Assembly: GCA_017414535.1 (NCBI GenBank)
Contig: JAFQMA010000053.1
Coordinates: 1 to 33,973 of the forward strand
Direction of reading: 5' to 3'
DNA: 33,973 bases
Source: Clostridia bacterium
GTDB lineage: Bacteria > Bacillota > Clostridia > Oscillospirales > SIG627
The notes under the pieces were generated by a model, which was given only the letters and a program-made list of their open reading frames with translations, did no database searches and was not told where the DNA came from. The position numbers and the translations under genes are program-made. How positions within the stretch are numbered: position 1 is the stretch's first letter; each line of letters opens with the position of its first letter. This document shows, one piece after another, positions 16,455 to 25,422 of this stretch.

Positions 16455-17813
16455 TCAGCGGATATGCCTTCGGTAAAAGCGGATCAGGAAGGGGATGGCC
16501 ACAAGGAAGGTGCAAAGATCTGCCACCGATTGGGAAATGAGAACGCCCGTGGTGTTGAGGAAAAGGGGCAGGATGAGGACCGCGGGCAGGAAGAAGATGC
16601 CCTGACGGCAGGAGGCCAGAAAGCTGGCGATGGCCTTGAAGCCCAAGCCCTGATATAAGTGATTGACGTAGGTGCTGACGGCAAGGGTGGGAAGAACAAC
16701 GCAGGACAGGCGCACCATGCGAACGCCAAGCTCTACCACCGTCTCGTCGGGGGTGAACCAGGTCATAATGGGACGGGCGAAGAAATAGAGGATCAGGGTA
16801 AAGAAAATGCAGATGCCCGTTCCCACAAAGCAGGCGAAGGTAAAGGACTGCCAGGTTCGCTTTTTCTTTCCCGCACCGAAATTATAGCCCGCCACGGGCT
16901 GGAAGCCCTGCCCGAAGCCGAAGCAAATGCTCCGCACCAGCGTATAGAGCTTGCCCGCCACGGTGACTGCGGCTCCTGCCGCATCGCCGCCGTAGGAAAT
17001 GGCCTGAATGTTCAATACCGCTGCGGCAATACTGCTCAGTCCCTGGCGGCAAATGGTGGGAAGCCCCGTTAGAATAATGAGGCGATAGTCGGCAAAGCTG
17101 CGGGGGAGATAGCGGGGATGGATGCGGACGATGTTGCGCCTCGTCAGAAAGAAAAAGCCGAGGATCAAAAAGCTGAGGATCTGCCCGATCATGGTAGCCA
17201 GTGCCGCACCGCCCGTGCCCATGTCGAGATAGGTAATAAACAGGGCGTCCAGGCCGATGTTGGCAATGGCCCCCGCACTGATGCCGACGGTGGCAATGCC
17301 CGTGCGACCCTCTCCGCGGAGGGTGGAATTTAATACGAAGGTCACGCAGTTGATGGGTGCGCCCAGAAGGATGAATCTTGCGTAGGGGATGGCGTAGGGC
17401 AGCATGGAATCGGTACAGCCCAAAAGGCGCAGAATGGGAGAAAGAAGGCTCAGCCCCACGGTCAGCAGAAAAAGCCCTGCCAGCAGGGCGGCCAGAAAGG
17501 CCCCGGAGGCAAAGCGGTGGGCCTCCTCCGTCTTCTTTGCACCCAGCCTGCGGCTGATGAGACTGCTGGCGCCCATGCCGATCCCGTAGCCCAAGGCTTG
17601 AATGGCGGCCATGATGGCAAAGACCGCGCCCACGGCCGCGGAGGCGGAGGGGCTGATCTGAGAGACGAAATAGGTATCGGCCGTGTTGTAGATCACGCTG
17701 ACCAGCATACCCGCCGTGGCGGGCAGGGCAATGGAGGTCACAAGACGTGGGACGGGGGTCTGCGTCATGCGACGGTATTGGGCCTCTTCCTCGGCCGAAC
17801 GGAATCGATCCAC
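16455..17813 (-). CDS. MATE-family efflux transporter
   Basis: A 452-residue integral membrane exporter with two MatE repeats and about twelve membrane segments. Typical features are the N-terminal helix VTSIALPATAGMLVSVIYNTADTYFVS, RRLGAKKTEEA after the first repeat loop, and GFGQGFQPVAGYNFGAGKKKR in the second repeat, the MATE signature around residues 300-320. It would export cationic compounds or metabolites using a Na+ or H+ gradient; the substrate is unknown. The start is a GTG with AGGAGG eight bases upstream. It is divergent from the DegT aminotransferase and has its own strong promoter. The subfamily is closest to NorM/DinF-like clostridial MATEs by general appearance. Confidence 0.93.
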   Translation of the reverse strand: MDRFRSAEEEAQYRRMTQTPVPRLVTSIALPATAGMLVSVIYNTADTYFVSQISPSASAAVGAVFAIMAAIQALGYGIGMGASSLISRRLGAKKTEEAHRFASGAFLAALLAGLFLLTVGLSLLSPILRLLGCTDSMLPYAIPYARFILLGAPINCVTFVLNSTLRGEGRTGIATVGISAGAIANIGLDALFITYLDMGTGGAALATMIGQILSFLILGFFFLTRRNIVRIHPRYLPRSFADYRLIILTGLPTICRQGLSSIAAAVLNIQAISYGGDAAGAAVTVAGKLYTLVRSICFGFGQGFQPVAGYNFGAGKKKRTWQSFTFACFVGTGICIFFTLILYFFARPIMTWFTPDETVVELGVRMVRLSCVVLPTLAVSTYVNHLYQGLGFKAIASFLASCRQGIFFLPAVLILPLFLNTTGVLISQSVADLCTFLVAIPFLIRFYRRHIR

Positions 17814-17842
17814 GGTGTTTCCTCCTTCTTTTGCTTTCTTTT

Positions 17843-17871
17843 ATTATAACACCTAAAAAGTCCCTTTTCAA
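17843..17871 (-). promoter_or_regulatory. Promoter of the MATE gene
   Basis: Minus strand: -35 TTGAAA, 17-bp spacer, -10 TATAAT with extended TGT; about 30 bases before the GTG start. Confidence 0.85.
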
Positions 17872-17989
17872 GCGGAGAAAAGTACGGAAAATGCGCTTTT
17901 TTTCGAGGTTTTTCTTCTAAAAGAGAAAAAAACGGCACAACAAAACCGCTTAAGTATGAATTTTTTGGTATAAATCAAAAATTTTATTC

Positions 17990-18018
17990 TTGCCAAACGG
18001 CAAGGGGCATGATAAAAT
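17990..18018 (+). promoter_or_regulatory. Promoter of the DegT-family gene with overlapping palindrome
   Basis: -35 TTGCCA, 17-bp spacer, -10 TAAAAT. A perfect palindrome CTTGCC-AAAC-GGCAAG (17989-18004) overlaps the -35 box and could be a repressor site. Confidence 0.7.
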
Positions 18019-18050
18019 GAAAAAAAACGTAACAGAAAGGGGTTACTAAA

Positions 18051-19232
18051 ATGTATAGAATTGGTAAAGAAGAAGCAGAAGCTGCTGCACGCGTTATCGA
18101 GTCCGGTCAGCTTTTCTTCGTCAACGATGGTTTCCAGGAAGTAAAGAACTTTGAGAGAGAGTGGGCCGAAAAGATCGGTACCGAGTACTCTATCCTTCTT
18201 ACCAGCGGAACCGGTGCTCTTATCTCCGCTCTGGTCGGTCTGGGCGTAGGCCCCGGCGATGAAGTCATCGTTCCCGGTTACACCTTCATGGCAAGTGCCT
18301 CTGCCGTTCTGGCCGTTGGTGCTATCCCCGTGCTGGCTGAGATCGACGAGACCATGACCATCGACGTGAAGGACGTTGAGAAGAAGATCACCGATAAGAC
18401 CAAGTGTATCATCCCCGTTCATATTTGCGGCTTCCCCTGTAACATGGATGCGATCATGGAGATCGCCAAGAAGCACAACCTCCTCGTTCTCGAGGATGCT
18501 TGCCAGGCAGACGGCGGTAAGTACAAGGGTCGTCGCCTCGGTTCCATCGGTAACGCCGGTGCCTTCAGCTTCAACTACTTCAAGCTGATCTCCTGCGGTG
18601 AGGGCGGTGCCGTTGTGACCAACGACCGCAAGGTATACGAGCGCGCTGCTATCTACCACGACAGCGGCTGTGCCTTCCGTCCCTACTCCGGCGAGTTCTC
18701 CGAGCCCTTCTTCATGGGTATGCAGCTCCGCTCCAACGAGGTTATGGGCGCCATCATGCGCGTTCAGCTGACCCGTATGGACGACATCATTGCCAACCTG
18801 AAGGAGACCAAGGCAAAGCTGATCGCAGGTCTGGCTGACGAGAAGAAGATCACCATCATCCCCTCCCACGACATCGAGGGCGACCTGGGCTCCAACCTGG
18901 GCTTCCGCTTTGCTACCGCTGAAGAGGGTGCTAAGTTTGCCGAGATGGCTAAGGCCGAGGGCTTTGACGGCTACCTGGTTGCTAACTCCGGTAAGCACAT
19001 CTACTACAACTGGGATCCCATCATGAAGCACCTGGGCTCTCACTGCGAGGCTCTGAACCCCTACGCACTGCCCCAGAACAAGGGTCTCTGCATGGAGTAC
19101 AGCGACGATATGCTGCCCCAGACTCTCGACCTGGTAAACCGTACCTACCACATCAACCTGAAGTGCGATCGTTCCGACGAAGAGATCCAGAAGATGATCG
19201 ACACCATCAAGAAGTTCTGCGCACAGCTGTAA
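18051..19232 (+). CDS. DegT/DnrJ/EryC1/StrS-family PLP aminotransferase
   Basis: A 393-residue type I fold PLP enzyme of the sugar-aminotransferase family. Family motifs are TSGTGALISAL (51-61, phosphate binding), GDEVIVPGYTFMAS (69-82), EDACQA (148-153, with Asp149 and Gln152 contacting PLP), and the Schiff-base Lys178 in FSFNYFKLISCGEGG. Members usually transfer an amino group to an NDP-keto-sugar; the precise substrate cannot be told. No sugar-nucleotide, glycosyltransferase or polysaccharide genes are next to it, so it is an orphan. Codon use is as biased as that of ackA, which suggests high expression and argues for a housekeeping role. The RBS is AAAGGGG. It is monocistronic, with a promoter at 17990 and a terminator at 19244. 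Confidence 0.92.
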   Translation: MYRIGKEEAEAAARVIESGQLFFVNDGFQEVKNFEREWAEKIGTEYSILLTSGTGALISALVGLGVGPGDEVIVPGYTFMASASAVLAVGAIPVLAEIDETMTIDVKDVEKKITDKTKCIIPVHICGFPCNMDAIMEIAKKHNLLVLEDACQADGGKYKGRRLGSIGNAGAFSFNYFKLISCGEGGAVVTNDRKVYERAAIYHDSGCAFRPYSGEFSEPFFMGMQLRSNEVMGAIMRVQLTRMDDIIANLKETKAKLIAGLADEKKITIIPSHDIEGDLGSNLGFRFATAEEGAKFAEMAKAEGFDGYLVANSGKHIYYNWDPIMKHLGSHCEALNPYALPQNKGLCMEYSDDMLPQTLDLVNRTYHINLKCDRSDEEIQKMIDTIKKFCAQL

Positions 19233-19243
19233 TTTCAAAAACA

Positions 19244-19274
19244 AAAAAGAAGCCGAATTTCGGCTTCTTTTTTT
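19244..19274. terminator. Bidirectional terminator between convergent genes
   Basis: Stem AAGAAGCCG / CGGCTTCTT with a 5-nt loop, A run on the left and T run on the right. It ends both the DegT gene and the nine-gene minus-strand operon, whose last stop codon overlaps it. Confidence 0.88.
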
Positions 19275-19764
19275 ATGCGGTGATTTTGCTTAACAGGGAA
19301 AAGAGCGTTTCATCCGGCTCAAATTCCAGAAGGATATAGCCGCCTTTTTCGCGGTCGGGGAAGAGGAGCACGGCACTGTCTTTGGGAAAGGGGTTCTGGC
19401 AATAGGAAAAGCGATGGGAGAGGGGATAGTCCCTCTTCTTTTTTTGCCAGTCCTCCTTTTTGAAAAGGAGGCAGTCCCTCGTTACGGGAAGGGAGCCCAG
19501 ATTTTTCATGCGCCGTCCCGAGAGGGAGGAGAGGGAAAGAAGGCCGTCCTCCAGCGTGTAGGTATAGGCGGTGAGGAAATAGCGGGAGCTGATCTGAACA
19601 AAGAGGATCAGAAGCACCACGCCCAGCCCCTGCCCCACAATGCGCAGATGTCCCGCCAAATAGCGGGAGAGGAAAAAGCAGGCCAGAGAGAAAAAGAGGA
19701 GCGAAATGCAAAAAATGAGGGAAAGGACCCCTTGACGGCGGCCCTCACAGCGGTAAGAGCTCAT
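19273..19764 (-). CDS. Small membrane protein of unknown function
   Basis: A 163-residue protein with two predicted membrane helices (about 13-36 and 42-64) followed by a soluble cytoplasmic region with TYTLEDGLLSLSSLSGRRMKNL, which resembles the PH-like domains found after two helices in some Firmicute membrane proteins. The similarity is only by eye. It is the last gene of the pot-alaS operon, its start overlapping the stop of the RNase M5 gene by ATGA. No function is assigned. Confidence 0.75.
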   Translation of the reverse strand: MSSYRCEGRRQGVLSLIFCISLLFFSLACFFLSRYLAGHLRIVGQGLGVVLLILFVQISSRYFLTAYTYTLEDGLLSLSSLSGRRMKNLGSLPVTRDCLLFKKEDWQKKKRDYPLSHRFSYCQNPFPKDSAVLLFPDREKGGYILLEFEPDETLFSLLSKITA

Positions 19765-20312
19765 AGCGGTATCTCCAAAAGGGTAACGATCTCCAAAAAG
19801 GCATTGGAGGAGAGGGTCTTGGGAAGACCTGCCTGTTCCAGCACGGCCTCCCGCTTCTGCTTGGATTCGGGTCTGCCCGTATAGCCCATGGCGTAAAGAT
19901 CGGCCTTGGTATAGCGCCTTTGGCGGGGCTCGCCTCCCAAAAGGCCGCTTTTTTCAAAGAGGGAAAGGAGCAGCTCGCCCGTCATGCCCTCCACGCCCAG
20001 AAGGCCTGCCTTACCGGGGGCGGCTTTTCTTTTTTCCTTGCCGCGGATGGGAGGGATGTACAGATCCGTCACGCCCTCGCCGCCGGTAATGGTGCGGATG
20101 TGACTGCGGATGACACTGCCGCCTCCGTCGGAGTCGCACAGCACCACCAGCCCTCTTTCGCGGGCAAGGCGACGCAGGAGGGTCTTTTTCTCCTCGTCGC
20201 GGAACAGACCGAAGCCCTCGGTGGTAATGACGGTGGCGTCCAAAATGCTGTCCAAGCGGATCTTGTCGTATTTACCCTCCACCACAATGACCCTTTGGCA
20301 GACGGGCTTCAT
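19761..20312 (-). CDS. rnmV: Ribonuclease M5-like Toprim protein
   Basis: A 183-residue protein. The N-terminal Toprim domain shows VIVVEGKYDKIRLDSI (about 8-23, catalytic Glu) and LVVLCDSDGGGSVIRSHIR (about 55-73, DxD motif). The C-terminal part (YTKADLYAMGYTGRPESKQKR onwards) matches the DUF4093 half of RNase M5. RNase M5 matures 5S rRNA in Firmicutes. The usual neighbour ksgA is not here; the gene follows holA with an ATGA overlap. I chose the ATG at 20312 because GGGAGG lies just upstream; the longer open frame is the holA gene read in another phase. Family assignment is good; the exact substrate is taken from the family. Confidence 0.83.
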   Translation of the reverse strand: MKPVCQRVIVVEGKYDKIRLDSILDATVITTEGFGLFRDEEKKTLLRRLARERGLVVLCDSDGGGSVIRSHIRTITGGEGVTDLYIPPIRGKEKRKAAPGKAGLLGVEGMTGELLLSLFEKSGLLGGEPRQRRYTKADLYAMGYTGRPESKQKREAVLEQAGLPKTLSSNAFLEIVTLLEIPL

Positions 20313-21361
20313 GCGCCGCCTCCCATGAGCCGTGCCATTTCCAGCACCTTCAATTCCGTTACCGCCCAGGCGTTGCTTCGCTTGCCCTTCAGGGCGCGGT
20401 CCAGCCGGAGGCACAGGGCAAGACAGCCCTCGGCGCATTCCCTCTTTTTGCCGTGGAGGGAGCGCTTCATGCGCTCGTACTGCCACGGGAAGGTGTTGGT
20501 GGCCTTGGTCAGCGCGGCGGCATCGGCACCGTCCAGCACCAGCATGGCCGCGGTAAAGCTTTTGGCGAGACTGCCCGCAATGACGATGGGCTCGGTCTCG
20601 TGCCGCTTGAGGTTATATAGGATCTTGGCGGTGGCCTCCGCGTTTCCGTCCAGCACCGCATCGCTGAGGTTCCAGACGGCAAGCTCCGTGGTATCCTCCG
20701 CAAAGAGGAGCACGTCCTCCTCGGTGACGGTGGTGCGCTTTTGACTTATAAGATAGGCCGACAGCTTTTCCAATTCCCCGCGGATCACGTTCATACGACC
20801 GGAGGACAGACGGAACAGGGTGGTCATGGCACCCGTTTCTCCCTTCAGCCCGTCGCGGGCGAGGATCTTGGCGCTCCATGTCATGAGGGTGCGCTCGTCC
20901 TGCAAAGGGAAGGAAACGAAGGTGAGATGCTCGCTGAGGGCCTTGACGGTCTTTTTGCCCACGGTGGCCTTATCGGCAGTAAATTCTCCCTCCTCCAAAT
21001 AGAGAATGAGGGTCAGATACGGGGGAAAATCCTGCAGGAGAGCCAAAAGCTCCTTGACCTGCCCCTCGGTGAGCCTTGCGGGATTGAGGCCGCGGCAGAC
21101 GATGAGACGCCGTTCACCGCCGAAGGGGAGGATTTCCGCCTCCTGCAGAAGATCCTGCAGGCTGTGATCCCGCGTCATATCCAGCCGACAGAGGTTGAAA
21201 TCCGCCATGCCCTCCTTTTCAATGAGGGCAATGAATTTCTGCAGATAGAACTGCTTTAAAAGCTCCTCGGGTCCGAAAAAGGCAAAGGCGCCCTCGGGAT
21301 GCTCCTTCAGACGCGCCTTTAAGCCCGGCACCGAGATTCCGAATGGAGATCTCTCTGCCAT
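20309..21361 (-). CDS. holA: DNA polymerase III, delta subunit
   Basis: A 350-residue clamp-loader subunit that opens the sliding clamp for loading onto DNA. The N-terminal part (AFAFFGPEELLKQFYLQKF, then FNLCRLDMTRDHSLQDLLQEAEILPFGGERRLIVCRG) is the typical delta start of the AAA+-like fold without a Walker A. The middle has LSSGRMNVIRGELEKLSAYL and the C-terminal collar helices are near 210-350. Length is normal. The start ATG is one base after the stop of the HIT gene (TGATATG), without a strong RBS, so it probably relies on translational coupling. Its stop overlaps the rnmV start. Confidence 0.92.
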   Translation of the reverse strand: MAERSPFGISVPGLKARLKEHPEGAFAFFGPEELLKQFYLQKFIALIEKEGMADFNLCRLDMTRDHSLQDLLQEAEILPFGGERRLIVCRGLNPARLTEGQVKELLALLQDFPPYLTLILYLEEGEFTADKATVGKKTVKALSEHLTFVSFPLQDERTLMTWSAKILARDGLKGETGAMTTLFRLSSGRMNVIRGELEKLSAYLISQKRTTVTEEDVLLFAEDTTELAVWNLSDAVLDGNAEATAKILYNLKRHETEPIVIAGSLAKSFTAAMLVLDGADAAALTKATNTFPWQYERMKRSLHGKKRECAEGCLALCLRLDRALKGKRSNAWAVTELKVLEMARLMGGGA

Positions 21362-21362
21362 A

Positions 21363-21701
21363 TCAATTCATTGTTTCGGAAAGCTGAGTGCCGCCCAGAA
21401 CGTGAAAATGCAGATGCTTTACGCTCTGACAGCCGTGCTCACCGATATTGGTGACGATGCGGTAGCCCTTTTCCAGCCCCAGCGCCTTGGCGATCTTGGG
21501 GATGGCCTCGAACACGGCCGCCACCGCGGCGCTGTTCTCCTCTCCGATGGCGTCGGCGGAGGAAATATGCACCTTGGGGATCACCAGCACGTGAACGGGA
21601 GCCTGAGGGTTGATGTCGTGGAAGGCGTATACACGCTCATCCTCGTACACCTTATTGGAGGGGATCTTCCCCTCTAAAATGGAACAAAAGAGGCAATCCA
21701 T
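21363..21701 (-). CDS. HIT-family nucleotide-binding protein
   Basis: A 112-residue histidine-triad protein of the Hint/HinT branch, which hydrolyses adenosine phosphoramidates and acyl-adenylates. The triad is HLHFHV with His96, His98 (nucleophile) and His100. The N-terminal Cys3 and Cys6 (CLFC) are half of the zinc site seen in many bacterial Hint proteins. HinT proteins can act on aminoacyl-adenylates, so its place directly after alaS fits, although HIT genes are common in many contexts. The RBS is AAAGGAG, 12 bases after the alaS stop. Confidence 0.93.
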   Translation of the reverse strand: MDCLFCSILEGKIPSNKVYEDERVYAFHDINPQAPVHVLVIPKVHISSADAIGEENSAAVAAVFEAIPKIAKALGLEKGYRIVTNIGEHGCQSVKHLHFHVLGGTQLSETMN

Positions 21702-21713
21702 GGCTTTCTCCTT

Positions 21714-24320
21714 TCAGAACAGCTCGTAGAAGGCCTTTTCAGCCTCGGGGAGCTTTGTGGCATCCTTGCCGCCGGACTGTGCGGAATCGGGTCTTCCGCC
21801 GCCACCGCCGCCTACGATGGGGGAGATGGTCTTGAGAACGTTTCCTGCGTGTGCCCCCTTGGCTACGGCGCCCTTGCCGCAAACGGCGAAGAACAGGATC
21901 TTTTCGCCCTTCAGCTGATAGAGCACGGCAACGGCGTTTTCTTCCTTATCGCGGATCAGATCGCCCAGCTTTCTGCCGTCGGTGCCCTCGTCGATCTTGG
22001 CGAAGATCAGCTTCAGGCCGTTCTTCTCCTTGCCCTCGGCAATGAGGCTCGTAAGGCCTGCGCGGGCCAGCTTTTCGGACAGAGCGTCGATGGTATCGCG
22101 GGCCAGCTTTAATTCATTCTTCTGCGCGCGCACCTTTTCGGGTACCAGCGGAACGGTGGTCTTCAGGGTCTCGGCGGCCTCGCGGAGCTGTGCCTCCTTC
22201 TCGTAGAGGAGACCCAGCACGTTCTTGCCCGTGACGGCCTCGATACGGCGGATGCCTGCGGCAACGCCCTGCTCGGACAGAATGCGGAACAGGCCGATGC
22301 GGGCGGTGTTATCCATGTGAGTGCCGCCGCAAAGCTCGCGGGAGAACTCACCCATGGAGACCATGCGTACCTCATCGCCGTACTTTTCGTCAAACAGTGC
22401 CATGGCGCCCATTTCCTTTGCCTTGTCGGCATCGGTCACCAGGGTGGTGATCTCCATGGCCTGCAGGATCTTTTCGTTGACCAGAGCCTCCACGCGGGAA
22501 AGCTCCTCCTCACTCATGGCACGGAAGTGCTTGAAGTCAAATCTTGCGCGGGCCTCGTCCACAAAGGAGCCTGCCTGCTCTACGTGATCGCCCAGCACCT
22601 CACGCAGGGCTGCCTGCAGAAGGTGAACGGAGGAGTGGTTTCTGCGGATGGCATCGCGGCGGTAAGCATCCACCACGCAAAGCACCTTATCGCCTACGGA
22701 AAGCGTACCGTTTTCAAGGCGAACGGTGTGGAGGAAAATGCCCTCGCTCTTCTTGGTATCCATGACGCAAAGGGAAGCCTTTTCGGCGGTGATGATACCC
22801 GTATCGCCCACCTGTCCGCCGCTTTCGCCGTAGAAGGGGGTGGTATCCAGGATCACCGTGGCCTCACCCTCGGTGAGGGTGTCTGCCTTGCCCTCCTCAG
22901 TGAAAATGGCAAGCACGGTGGCATTTTCGGTGGTCTTTTCATAGCCGCAGAACCGGGTCTTTGGCAGGGAGGAGATCTCGGTCTGCTCGGCACCGCTCCA
23001 GCCGGAGATGTTGGCGCGGGCGGCGCGGGCTCTTTCCTTCTGCTCCTGCATCAGGGCGGTAAAGCCCTCCTCGTCGATGGAAAAGCCCTTTTCCTCGGCG
23101 ATTTCGCGGGTCAGGTCAATGGGAAAGCCGTAGGTGTCGTAGAGCTTAAAGACAGCCTCGCCCTCCAGTTTCTTCTCACCGCGATCGTTTGCCTTTTCCA
23201 TCCAGTCGGACAGAATGGCAAGACCGGCATCGCAGGTGGCGTTGAATTTTTCCTCCTCCAGAGAGAGGATGGTCTTGATGTATTCTTCCTTTTCGCGCAT
23301 TTCGGGATAGCCTGCCTCGTTCTCCTCCACCACAACGGTGCAGAGATCGGCCAGAAAGGGACCCTTGATGCCAAGCAGTCTTCCGTGGCGGGCGGCACGG
23401 CGCAGGATGCGGCGCAGCACGTAGCCGCGGCCCTCGTTGGAGGGGATAACGCCGTCACAGATCATGAAGGAGGAGGAACGGATGTGGTCGGTGATGATAC
23501 GGATGGAAACGTCCGTATCGCCGCCCTTTCCGTATTCCTTCTTTGCAATGGCGCAAACGGCATCCAGAATGCGGCGGACGGTGTCCACCTCGAACATGTT
23601 ATCCACGCCCTGCATGACGCAGGCAAGTCTTTCCAGACCCATGCCCGTGTCGATATTCTTCTGGGTCAGCTCGGTATAGTTGCCGTTGCCGTCGTTATTG
23701 AACTGGGTAAATACGTTGTTCCAGATCTCCATATAGCGGTCGCACTCACAGCCGGGCTTGCAATCGGGAGAGCCGCAGCCGTATTTTTCGCCGCGGTCAA
23801 AATAGATCTCACTGCAGGGGCCGCAGGGGCCGGAGCCGTGCTCCCAGAAGTTGTCGGCCTTACCGAGACGCACGATGTGATTTTCCTCCACACCGATCTC
23901 GTCCTTCCAGATGTGGAAGGCCTCCTCGTCCTTTTCGTAGATGCTGGGCCACAGGAGCTCTTTCGGGATCTCCAGAGTTACGGTGAGAAATTCCCATGCG
24001 AAATGGATGGCCTCGCGCTTAAAGTAATCGCCGAAGGAGAAGTTGCCGAGCATTTCAAAATAGGTGCCGTGGCGGGCGGTCTTACCTACGCGCTCCAGGT
24101 CGGGGGTGCGGATGCACTTCTGGCAGGTACAAACTCTCTTGCGGGGAGGCTCCACCTCGCCCGTGAAGTATTTTTTCATGGGAGCCATGCCGCTGTTGAT
24201 GAGCAGCAGGGACTTGTCTCCCTGGGGCACCAGGGAGAAGCTGGGGAGACGAAGGTGACCCTTGGTCTCGAAGAAGGAAAGATATTTTTCTCTCAGTTCG
24301 TTCAGTCCGGTGTATTTCAT
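21714..24320 (-). CDS. alaS: Alanyl-tRNA synthetase
   Basis: Charges tRNA-Ala; 868 residues, the normal length. Class II features are clear: SFSLVPQGDKSLLLINSGMAPMKKYF and RHGTYFEMLGNFSFGDYFKR (motifs 1-2), and GRGYVLRRILRRAARHGR (motif 3 region). The editing domain has HSSVHLLQAAL and the CGGTH zinc motif. The C-terminal C-Ala part includes the glycine-rich VGGGGGGRPDSAQSGG. The RBS AAGAGG is modest. It starts nine bases after the potD stop, so it is transcribed with the polyamine transporter; no T-box leader fits in the gap. Confidence 0.98.
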   Translation of the reverse strand: MKYTGLNELREKYLSFFETKGHLRLPSFSLVPQGDKSLLLINSGMAPMKKYFTGEVEPPRKRVCTCQKCIRTPDLERVGKTARHGTYFEMLGNFSFGDYFKREAIHFAWEFLTVTLEIPKELLWPSIYEKDEEAFHIWKDEIGVEENHIVRLGKADNFWEHGSGPCGPCSEIYFDRGEKYGCGSPDCKPGCECDRYMEIWNNVFTQFNNDGNGNYTELTQKNIDTGMGLERLACVMQGVDNMFEVDTVRRILDAVCAIAKKEYGKGGDTDVSIRIITDHIRSSSFMICDGVIPSNEGRGYVLRRILRRAARHGRLLGIKGPFLADLCTVVVEENEAGYPEMREKEEYIKTILSLEEEKFNATCDAGLAILSDWMEKANDRGEKKLEGEAVFKLYDTYGFPIDLTREIAEEKGFSIDEEGFTALMQEQKERARAARANISGWSGAEQTEISSLPKTRFCGYEKTTENATVLAIFTEEGKADTLTEGEATVILDTTPFYGESGGQVGDTGIITAEKASLCVMDTKKSEGIFLHTVRLENGTLSVGDKVLCVVDAYRRDAIRRNHSSVHLLQAALREVLGDHVEQAGSFVDEARARFDFKHFRAMSEEELSRVEALVNEKILQAMEITTLVTDADKAKEMGAMALFDEKYGDEVRMVSMGEFSRELCGGTHMDNTARIGLFRILSEQGVAAGIRRIEAVTGKNVLGLLYEKEAQLREAAETLKTTVPLVPEKVRAQKNELKLARDTIDALSEKLARAGLTSLIAEGKEKNGLKLIFAKIDEGTDGRKLGDLIRDKEENAVAVLYQLKGEKILFFAVCGKGAVAKGAHAGNVLKTISPIVGGGGGGRPDSAQSGGKDATKLPEAEKAFYELF

Positions 24321-24329
24321 GATAGCCTC

Positions 24330-25403
24330 TTATTTGTTATTGGTTTTTACGGTATTCCAAAGCTCGCGCACCAGATCGTTGGTGGCGGTGGGCAGGTTGC
24401 GGAAGGATTCCCAGGTCTCCTTCTTTTCCGGGTAGGCAATGGGATCGTTTTGCATTTCTTCATCCAGCAGCTCGAAGGCGGCTGCATTGGGGGTGGAGTA
24501 GCAAACGTACTCGGTGTTGGCCTTGCCTGCCTCTGCAGAGAGAACAAAGTTGATGAATTGTTCGGCCAAGGCCTGCTTCTCGCTGGTCTTGGGGATGCAC
24601 ATGGCATCGTTGAAGAGGTTCGTGCCGCATGCGGGGATCACAAAGCGAAGATCCTCGTTTTCTTCCATGACGGTCAGGCAGTCGCCCGCATAGTAGGTGC
24701 CGACGGCCAGGTCACCGGCAGGCATCATATCGAAGAACTGGTCCATGGCGTAAACGAATTTTTGCTGATCCAGAAGCGCGGCGGCGGCGCGGATCTCTTC
24801 TTCATTTACCGTGTTCTGAGAATAGCCGAGCTGCTTTAAGGCAATGCCGAAGGCATCGCGGGGGTTATCCATCATCATGATCTGATCGGGATAATTTTTG
24901 CTCCAGAGAATGCTCCAGTCCTTGCAGTCCTCCATCATGGCAAGGTCCTCGGCGGTAAGCTTGGACTCGTTGTAGATGATGCCCACGGTACCCCAGAAAT
25001 AGGGGACGGAGTATTCTTCGTTGGGGTCGTAATCCAAGCCTTTGAAGCGATCCATGATGTTCTTGTAGTTGGGGATATTGTCAAAGTTGAGCTTTGCCAG
25101 CATATCCTCTGCGATCATGCGCTCCACCATATAGTCGGAGGGGAAGATCACGTCGTACTTTCCGGCGCCGGATTTCATTTGGGAATAAAGGGTCTCGTTG
25201 GATTCGGCGGTGACGTATTTGACCTCGATGCCCGTGGCCTTTTCAAATTCCTTGATGATGTCGTAATCCGCATCGGATCCGGTGGACATGTATTCGCCCC
25301 AGTTGCAAACCACGATGGAGGGGCCGGAGCTGCAGGAGGAAAGAGGAAGGACCAGAGAGGCCATCATGGCGACGGCCAAGAAGAGGGACAGAATTTTTTT
25401 CAA
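24330..25403 (-). CDS. potD: Spermidine/putrescine ABC transporter, substrate-binding lipoprotein
   Basis: A 357-residue extracytoplasmic binding protein for polyamines. The N-terminus MKKILSLFLAVAMMASLVL has a lipoprotein signal with lipobox LSSC (Cys24). The mature part starts with IVVCNWGEYMS, the usual PotD beginning, and has YDVIFPSDYMVERM and YSVPYFWGTVGIIYN, typical of PotD/PotF. The start is a TTG at 25403 with AAAGGAG eight bases upstream; the open frame continues further but has no RBS. It lies last among the pot genes and before alaS in the same transcript. Confidence 0.94.
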   Translation of the reverse strand: MKKILSLFLAVAMMASLVLPLSSCSSGPSIVVCNWGEYMSTGSDADYDIIKEFEKATGIEVKYVTAESNETLYSQMKSGAGKYDVIFPSDYMVERMIAEDMLAKLNFDNIPNYKNIMDRFKGLDYDPNEEYSVPYFWGTVGIIYNESKLTAEDLAMMEDCKDWSILWSKNYPDQIMMMDNPRDAFGIALKQLGYSQNTVNEEEIRAAAALLDQQKFVYAMDQFFDMMPAGDLAVGTYYAGDCLTVMEENEDLRFVIPACGTNLFNDAMCIPKTSEKQALAEQFINFVLSAEAGKANTEYVCYSTPNAAAFELLDEEMQNDPIAYPEKKETWESFRNLPTATNDLVRELWNTVKTNNK

Positions 25404-25422
25404 TGAAGTATCTCCTTTGTGA

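Noticed and set aside
19761-20486. Longer N-terminus for the RNase M5-like protein
   Set aside because: The extra 58 residues are the holA gene read in another phase; GGGAGG before 20312 fixes the start.
24321-24329. T-box leader before alaS
   Set aside because: The gap to potD is nine bases and the operon leader at 28429-28490 shows no T-box sequence.
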